Of a stretch of DNA of 19,114 nt, positions 14,772 through 19,114 are shown one piece after another. Made by a program: the position numbers and the translations under genes. Numbering within the stretch: the stretch's first letter is position 1; each line of letters starts with the position of its first letter. Source of the DNA: CAYMLL01 sp964390645 (GTDB taxonomy: Bacteria; Planctomycetota; UBA8108); NCBI GenBank assembly GCA_964390645.1, contig CAYMLL010000137.1, positions 1-19,114 on the forward strand, in the 5' to 3' direction. The notes beneath the pieces are model-generated. The model saw nothing but the letters and a program-made list of their open reading frames with translations, did not search any database and was not told where the DNA came from.

Positions 14772-15101
14772 TTGCAGAGTAACGAGCACGAACGGCCCCC
14801 TTCCGGTGGGTACAAGTACTTCCGCTACTACCATATAGGTGTGCAGTTCATCCTCGGTGTCGGACTGTTCACCTTCGGTGGAATCTGGCTCGACGGGAAG
14901 CTCGGTACAAGGGTGCTGTTCACGCTTCTGGGCCTGTTCCTGGGCTTCGCCGGGTCCTTGCGTTCGATCTACGGCGAGATCTACGGCGGCCGCGCGAGCG
15001 CCCGCAAGACTCACGGCGAGGGCGAGACGGGCGAGGGTGCGTCGGGCCGAGAAGAGACGGCGAGAGAGGATCCCGAAGAGTCCGGGCCGGGTTCCGGTTG
15101 A
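14772..15101 (+). CDS. atpZ: AtpZ-type F1Fo ATP synthase accessory protein
   Basis: This 109-aa protein with two membrane helices (about residues 22-40 and 48-65) fits the AtpZ/ATPase_gene1 family: ...KYFRYYHIGVQFILGVGLFTFGGIWLDGKLGTRVLFTLLGLFLGF. Such proteins sit first in many ATP synthase operons and are linked to Mg2+/Ca2+ supply or assembly of the Fo ring. The acidic Gly/Glu-rich tail after residue 75 is variable. The best start is TTG 14772, which lies only about 4 bases after the predicted transcription start, so the message may be leaderless; an in-frame GTG at 14841 would cut into the first helix. The gene is placed confidently by context. Confidence 0.75.
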   Translation: MQSNEHERPPSGGYKYFRYYHIGVQFILGVGLFTFGGIWLDGKLGTRVLFTLLGLFLGFAGSLRSIYGEIYGGRASARKTHGEGETGEGASGREETAREDPEESGPGSG

Positions 15102-15182
15102 CACTTCGAGTCTCGCGTTTCGGGAAGCCCTGAGATTGACGCGCCGCGTCGAACGTCTGTCGAGAAGAAAACGAACGAGATC

Positions 15183-15605
15183 ATGAGTCGGGACGGCCGT
15201 GCGACCGCTGTGCGCATCCTGATCCCCGTCGTCGTCCTGGCGATCGCGGCGCTGCTGTCGTATCGCTTCGACGAGACGCGCGGGCTCGCGGGCTGCGGCA
15301 TCGGCGTGCTGGTCGCCGCGGTGATGGCGGGCACGAGTCACGCCTTGACGCGTCGGGCGCGCCAGGCGAGCGATGCGAAGACCACGCTGCGATTCGTTTA
15401 TCTGAGCGTCGGGGCGACCTTCGCGATCGCGATCGGCGCCCTGGTGGTGATGCGGGCCCTCTGGCCGGAGATTCTCGAGACGGCCATATTGACCGCGATC
15501 CTGCTCCACGTCGTCGTGCGCCTCCAGGGAGCGGTGCGGTCCTGGTCGGCCGTGGGCACGGGATCGGCAGTTTCCGCGCCGGATGCGCCCGTCGAGAAGG
15601 CATAG
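15183..15605 (+). CDS. atpI: AtpI-like ATP synthase membrane protein
   Basis: A 140-aa protein with four hydrophobic helices (roughly residues 10-28, 35-52, 72-90 and 95-112), the layout of ATP synthase protein I. AtpI is an assembly factor for the c-ring. Sequence similarity in this family is weak, so the name rests on topology, size and position between atpZ and atpB. The ATG at 15183 has only a weak ribosome site (ACGAG). It ends 8 bases before atpB, so the two are probably translated together. Confidence 0.7.
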   Translation: MSRDGRATAVRILIPVVVLAIAALLSYRFDETRGLAGCGIGVLVAAVMAGTSHALTRRARQASDAKTTLRFVYLSVGATFAIAIGALVVMRALWPEILETAILTAILLHVVVRLQGAVRSWSAVGTGSAVSAPDAPVEKA

Positions 15606-15613
15606 AACCTCGC

Positions 15614-16513
15614 ATGAACTTTATTCCCGACTTCCTGTGCCTCGATCTGCTCGCCGCCGGCGACCCGATGAGTCACATCGTCGATCGGCCGCTCTTCGAC
15701 CTCGGCCAGGACGAGGACGGGCGGCTGTACAGGATCACTCACTGGCTGTGGCGTTACGGGCTGACGAAGCATGTCTTTCTCTTTGTTCTCGCCGGCGTCT
15801 TGACCGTGCTCTTCTTCTGGTCGTACGCGTCGAAGATCAGCGAAGACGAGTCCAGAGTTCCCGGGCGCTGGGGCAACTTCGTCGAGGGGCTCCTCGTCTT
15901 CCTGCGCGACCAGATCACGCGGCCGTTCATGGGTACGGACGGCGACCGCTTTCTGCCGCTCGTCGCCACCTTCTTCGTCTACATCCTGATCTGCAACCTC
16001 CTCGGGCTGCTCCCGTTCCTCGATTACCTCGGTCACGGGGGCAACACGTCGACCGCGAACTATCTGATCACCCCGGCCCTCGCCCTCGTCGCCTTCTGCA
16101 TCTACCACTTCCTCGGGGTGAAGGAGGAGTACGAGCATCATCACCGGCAAGACGGCAGCTGGCCCGGCGCGGTCTGGGCCTACCTGAAGAACCAGGTCCC
16201 GAGCGTGCCGATCTTCGTGCTTCCCTTGATGATCGTGATCGAGCTCGCGGCGCACATCATCCGTCCGTGTGCCCTGGCGATTCGACTCTGCGCGACCATG
16301 GTCGCCGGGCACGTGATGACGGCCGTTCTCCTCGGATTCACGACCGTCTTCACGGCGGACTTCCTCGTCGGTGGCGCCGCCATTTCGCTGGTGTCGGTCA
16401 TCGCCGTCACGCTGCTGACGTTTCTCGAGCTTCTGGTTGCGCTGATCCAGGCGCTCGTCTTCGCGTTCCTGACGACCGTCTTCCTGTCGCTGGCGGTGCA
16501 CCCGGACCACTAG
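15614..16513 (+). CDS. atpB: ATP synthase Fo subunit a
   Basis: This is the a subunit of the Fo proton channel in the inner membrane. The essential arginine is Arg224 in ALAIRLCATMVAGH. Other hallmarks are PLMIVIELAAHIIRPCALAIRL and the C-terminal LLVALIQALVFAFLTTVFLSLA. Residue +4 after the arginine, usually Asn, is Thr here, and the Glu of the E. coli AGE motif is His, as in many other lineages. It is 299 aa, longer than E. coli (271), with a cytosolic loop EEYEHHHRQDGSWPG. The stop codon lies in the loop of a strong hairpin before atpE. No clear ribosome site is present, consistent with coupling to atpI 8 bases upstream. Confidence 0.95.
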   Translation: MNFIPDFLCLDLLAAGDPMSHIVDRPLFDLGQDEDGRLYRITHWLWRYGLTKHVFLFVLAGVLTVLFFWSYASKISEDESRVPGRWGNFVEGLLVFLRDQITRPFMGTDGDRFLPLVATFFVYILICNLLGLLPFLDYLGHGGNTSTANYLITPALALVAFCIYHFLGVKEEYEHHHRQDGSWPGAVWAYLKNQVPSVPIFVLPLMIVIELAAHIIRPCALAIRLCATMVAGHVMTAVLLGFTTVFTADFLVGGAAISLVSVIAVTLLTFLELLVALIQALVFAFLTTVFLSLAVHPDH

Positions 16514-16535
16514 TCCGGCGAGCTGCTCGTTTTTT
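16502..16535 (+). terminator. Hairpin and T-run between atpB and atpE
   Basis: CCGGAC (16502-16507), loop CACTA, and GTCCGG (16513-16518) form a perfect 6-bp stem spanning the atpB stop codon. A second small hairpin (CGAG-CTG-CTCG, 16519-16529) runs straight into TTTTTT (16530-16535). This resembles a partial terminator or processing site; it cannot be fully efficient because downstream atp genes need read-through. Confidence 0.45.
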
Positions 16536-16592
16536 CTGATCTGATCGACAACGAGTCTTTGAAACCACTGTACCGAAAGGAGTTGTCCCGAG

Positions 16593-16889
16593 ATGGGCAT
16601 GCCGCTTGAGATCCTCACTTCGTTGACTGCGTTCCTCGGCCAGGCCGCTGGCGCTCCCAACACCGCGCTCGGAGTCGGCATCGGTGTCGGCCTCGCCGCC
16701 GTTGGCGTCGGTCTCGGTATCGGCAAGGTCGGCGCGGCCTCGGTGGAGAGCATCGCTCGCCAGCCCGAGGCTTCCGGTGACATCCGTGGAGCGATGATCC
16801 TCACGTCCGCGTTCATCGAGGGCGTCTGTCTCTTCGCGGTCGTGGTCGCGCTGCTCGCGGGCCAGAACAACCCGGCTCCCCCCGGTTAG
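16593..16889 (+). CDS. atpE: ATP synthase Fo subunit c
   Basis: The c-ring subunit, two membrane helices joined by the polar loop SIARQPEA. Helix 1 carries the glycine-rich packing motif VGLAAVGVGLGIG, and helix 2 the proton-carrying Glu76 in TSAFIEGVCLFAVVV. No Gln in helix 1 and no Ser/Thr directly after the glutamate, so it looks proton- rather than sodium-dependent. At 98 aa it is slightly long because of an N-terminal extension (MGMPLEILTSLTAFLGQAAG). A strong ribosome site AAGGAG lies about 10 bases before the first ATG, suitable for the extra copies of c needed in the ring; a second ATG at 16599 is possible. Confidence 0.95.
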   Translation: MGMPLEILTSLTAFLGQAAGAPNTALGVGIGVGLAAVGVGLGIGKVGAASVESIARQPEASGDIRGAMILTSAFIEGVCLFAVVVALLAGQNNPAPPG

Positions 16890-16910
16890 CAGAGCTCCGA
16901 GGTGAGACGA

Positions 16911-17489
16911 ATGACACATCGAATCGCTCAGCTCTGTCTGCTGACGGCCGCGGTTCTTCTACCGGTGCTGGTCTTCGCGGCCGACGAGGCGAGCCACGAC
17001 CTCCCGGATCCGATCGTCCCGCAGACCGTGTGGGCGATCATCTCGTTCTGCGTCGTCCTCGCTATCCTCTGGAAGAAGGTCCTGCCGCTGATCCTCGGCG
17101 GCATGGACAGGAGGGCCAGCGACATTCGTGATGCCCTGTCCGCGGCGGAGAAGGCGAAGGCCGAGGCCGAGGAGAGGATGCAGCGTCACCAGGCTGACCT
17201 CGAGACCGCGCGTGTGGACGCGCGGAAGATCATCGAGGAAGGCAAGGCGGACGCCGAGAAGGTGCGCGCTCAGATCGTCGCTGACGCCAAGCGAGAGTCT
17301 CTGGAAATCTCGGATCGAGCCACGCGGTCGATCGAGCTGGCGAAACAGGCAGCGCTCCAGGATCTACATCTCCAGAGCGTGCAGCTGTCCTTCGATCTGG
17401 CGAATGACCTGATCCGCAAGAATCTCGATCCGAAGGACCACCAGGACCTCGTCGACGAGCGTATTCGCGGTTTTCAGGCGGACAGTTGA
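16911..17489 (+). CDS. atpF: ATP synthase Fo subunit b
   Basis: The peripheral stalk subunit, 192 aa. Residues 1-23 look like a cleavable signal peptide (MTHRIAQLCLLTAAVLLPVL..., cut after VFA). A membrane helix follows at about 40-62 (WAIISFCVVLAILWKKVLPL), then a long charged coiled coil from about 65 to 165 that reaches up to the F1 head. Signal-bearing b subunits are known in some lineages. I start at ATG 16911 because GAGGTGA directly precedes it; GTG 16902 in the same frame would make the ribosome site part of the gene. It lies 21 bases after atpE. Confidence 0.93.
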   Translation: MTHRIAQLCLLTAAVLLPVLVFAADEASHDLPDPIVPQTVWAIISFCVVLAILWKKVLPLILGGMDRRASDIRDALSAAEKAKAEAEERMQRHQADLETARVDARKIIEEGKADAEKVRAQIVADAKRESLEISDRATRSIELAKQAALQDLHLQSVQLSFDLANDLIRKNLDPKDHQDLVDERIRGFQADS

Positions 17490-17528
17490 CCGCGGTCGCT
17501 GAACCCCCACGGTAATCACCCATTCATC

Positions 17529-18098
17529 ATGCTGGTCGAGAAGATTCCCGCCGTCTACGGTCGGGCGCTGCTGGAGGCGGCCGACGATAAGGGAAGCCTC
17601 GCCGAGGTCGCCGAGGAGGTCGAGTCCCTCCGTAAGGTGCTCGACGACAACCCCGATCTTCGCGTCTTCATCGAGAGCCCTCGTCTCGAGACGTCGAAGA
17701 AGCGGGCCGTCGTCGAGAGGTCGCTGCGCGGCAGAGCGTCCGACATCCTCGTCAACTTCGTGCTGCTCCTCATCGACAAGGGTCGTGAGTCGCTCCTTCG
17801 GGACGTTCTCGCCGCCTTCTCGAATCTACACGATCAGCACATCGGGCTCGTACGAGCCCGTGTGGTCTCCGCGGTGCCGCTGGCCGGCGAGTTGGTCTCG
17901 CGACTGCGTGACGCCATGGAGGCCCAGCTCGATCGCAAGGTCGTCTTCGAGAACGAGGTCGACCCCGGAATCCTCGGAGGACTCATCGTCCGCTTCGACG
18001 GCATGGTCGCCGACGGTAGTATCAAGACGGCACTCGACGACATTCGCGCGAACATGCTGTCCAGGAAGTTCGGGAGTGAACTGGTCCATGAGAATTAA
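17529..18098 (+). CDS. atpH: ATP synthase F1 subunit delta (OSCP)
   Basis: The 189-aa delta subunit joins the b stalk to the top of F1. Family marks are YGRALLEAADDKGSLAEVAEEVESLR in the N-terminal helical domain and, in the C-terminal domain, ARVVSAVPL and IDGxx-type ILGGLIVRFDGMVADGSIKTALDDIR. The length is normal. Ribosome site is weak. It overlaps the start of atpA by 11 bases, so the two are translationally coupled. Confidence 0.95.
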   Translation: MLVEKIPAVYGRALLEAADDKGSLAEVAEEVESLRKVLDDNPDLRVFIESPRLETSKKRAVVERSLRGRASDILVNFVLLLIDKGRESLLRDVLAAFSNLHDQHIGLVRARVVSAVPLAGELVSRLRDAMEAQLDRKVVFENEVDPGILGGLIVRFDGMVADGSIKTALDDIRANMLSRKFGSELVHEN

Positions 18099-19114
18099 CC
18101 CGGAAGAGATCACCTCGATTCTCAAGAAGGAGATCGAGAATTACAGCGCCGAGTTCCAGGTCGACGAGGAGGGCACCATCCTCGAGGTCGGCGACGGAAT
18201 CGCCCGTATCTACGGCCTGACGAACTGCATGGCGGGCGAGATGCTCGCCTTCTCCAACGGGTCGAACGGGATGGCGTTCAACCTCGAGGAGTCGAGCATC
18301 GGCGCGGTCATCCTCGGTGAGTACGATGACCTTCGCGAGGGCGATACCGTCAAGCGTACGGGTACGGTGCTCCAGGTGCCGGTCGGTGAGGCTCTGGTGG
18401 GGCGCGTCGTCGATCCGCTCGGCAACCCGCTCGACGACAAGGGGCCGATCAACGCGACCGCGTATCGCGCTCTGGAGACGCCCGCGCCCGGCATCGCCGA
18501 TCGCCAGTCCGTCTGCGAGCCGCTGCAGACCGGTATCAAGGCGATCGACTCGATGATCCCGATCGGCCGTGGTCAGCGAGAGCTGATCATCGGCGACCGC
18601 GGCACGGGCAAGACGGCCATCGCGATCGACACGATCATCAACCAGAAGGGCGGCGACGTGATCTGCGTCTACGTCGCCATCGGTCAGAAGGCGTCGACCG
18701 TGGCCAGTGTCGTCCAGAAGCTGACGGACACCGGTGCGATGGACTACTCGATCGTCGTCAACGCCTCGGCAGCGATGCCTGCGCCTCTGCAGTACATCGC
18801 GCCTTACGCCGGCTGCGCCATGGCCGAGTACTTCATGTACGACAAGAACGGCCACACCCTGTGCGTCTACGACGACCTGAGCAAGCAGGCGGCGGCCTAT
18901 CGCCAGCTGTCGCTGCTCCTGCGTCGCCCGCCGGGACGCGAGGCTTACCCCGGTGACGTGTTCTACCTGCACTCCCGTCTCCTGGAGCGCTCCGCGAAGC
19001 TCTCCGACGACCTCGGCGCCGGCTCTTTGACGGCGCTCCCGGTGATCGAGACGCAGGAGGGCGAGGTCTCCGCGTACATCCCGACGAACGTGATCTCGAT
19101 CACCGACGGCCAGA
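18088..19114 (+). CDS. atpA: ATP synthase F1 subunit alpha, 3' end outside the window
   Basis: The alpha subunit of the F1 head, open to the window edge (342 complete codons of about 500). It begins MRINPEEITSILKKEIENYS and has the nucleotide-binding P-loop GDRGTGKTA at residues 169-177 with Lys175, plus ASAAMPAPLQYIAPYAGCAMAEYF and SRLLERSAKLSDDLGAGSLTALPVIETQ. The Gln of the usual GDRQTGKT is Gly. The arginine finger lies past the window end. It has no stop codon in the window. The ATG overlaps the end of atpH. Confidence 0.96.
   Translation, partial: MRINPEEITSILKKEIENYSAEFQVDEEGTILEVGDGIARIYGLTNCMAGEMLAFSNGSNGMAFNLEESSIGAVILGEYDDLREGDTVKRTGTVLQVPVGEALVGRVVDPLGNPLDDKGPINATAYRALETPAPGIADRQSVCEPLQTGIKAIDSMIPIGRGQRELIIGDRGTGKTAIAIDTIINQKGGDVICVYVAIGQKASTVASVVQKLTDTGAMDYSIVVNASAAMPAPLQYIAPYAGCAMAEYFMYDKNGHTLCVYDDLSKQAAAYRQLSLLLRRPPGREAYPGDVFYLHSRLLERSAKLSDDLGAGSLTALPVIETQEGEVSAYIPTNVISITDGQ

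Noticed and set aside
15398..16870. 490-codon frame antisense to atpI/atpB/atpE
   Set aside because: Shadow of conserved ATP synthase genes with no family similarity of its own.

Overview
The window is about 65-70% G+C by eye (not computed), gene-dense bacterial DNA with short intergenic gaps. It carries a 10-N scaffold gap, so it probably comes from a draft or metagenome assembly. Several families here are frequent in Planctomycetota and similar GC-rich environmental bacteria: a PmoA-like/DUF6807 protein, a HEAT plus alpha/beta-hydrolase secreted protein, a secreted HExxH protein resembling DUF1570, a FUN14-like protein, and a b subunit with a signal-like N-terminus. I lean towards Planctomycetota, but the sequence does not prove it.

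Layout. 1-448: no confident gene; three copies of an 18-bp tandem repeat. 449-1327 (-): lexA, with a promoter whose 17-bp spacer is occupied by a perfect LexA-type box and a second box downstream of the inferred start point. 1561-3673 (+): gamma-glutamyltransferase, then a free-standing archaeal-type ThrRS editing domain. 3747-4057 (-): a 44-aa lipoprotein with its own terminator. 4248-6236 (-): a tightly coupled operon of FKBP lipoprotein, CbiX/SirB-type chelatase and PmoA-like protein, with a sigma70-like promoter. 6518-8302 (+): a secreted HEAT plus alpha/beta-hydrolase-like protein that lacks the nucleophile serine. 8373-13886 (-): an MFS transporter, a secreted HExxH metallopeptidase-like protein, and a kinase-M23-phospholyase fusion of about 1,017 aa broken by the scaffold gap. 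14045-14722 (+): a FUN14-like membrane protein. 14733 to the end (+): a strong promoter and the F1Fo ATP synthase operon atpZ-atpI-atpB-atpE-atpF-atpH-atpA, with atpA running off the window.

How the genes work together. The right end is a normal housekeeping ATP synthase operon. The leftward block codes for uptake, secreted hydrolysis and a kinase/phospholyase that may degrade a phosphorylated hydroxy-amine such as hydroxylysine or ethanolamine. That chain is inference from domains and neighbours.

The items most worth following up are the trifunctional fusion, the stand-alone editing domain with a changed active-site lysine position, the nucleophile-less hydrolase fusion, and the LexA-controlled promoter shared with a divergent ggt. 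The scaffold gap is best read as two overlapping contig ends that were not merged, not as real sequence. I did not find a clearly new multi-gene defence or mobile system.
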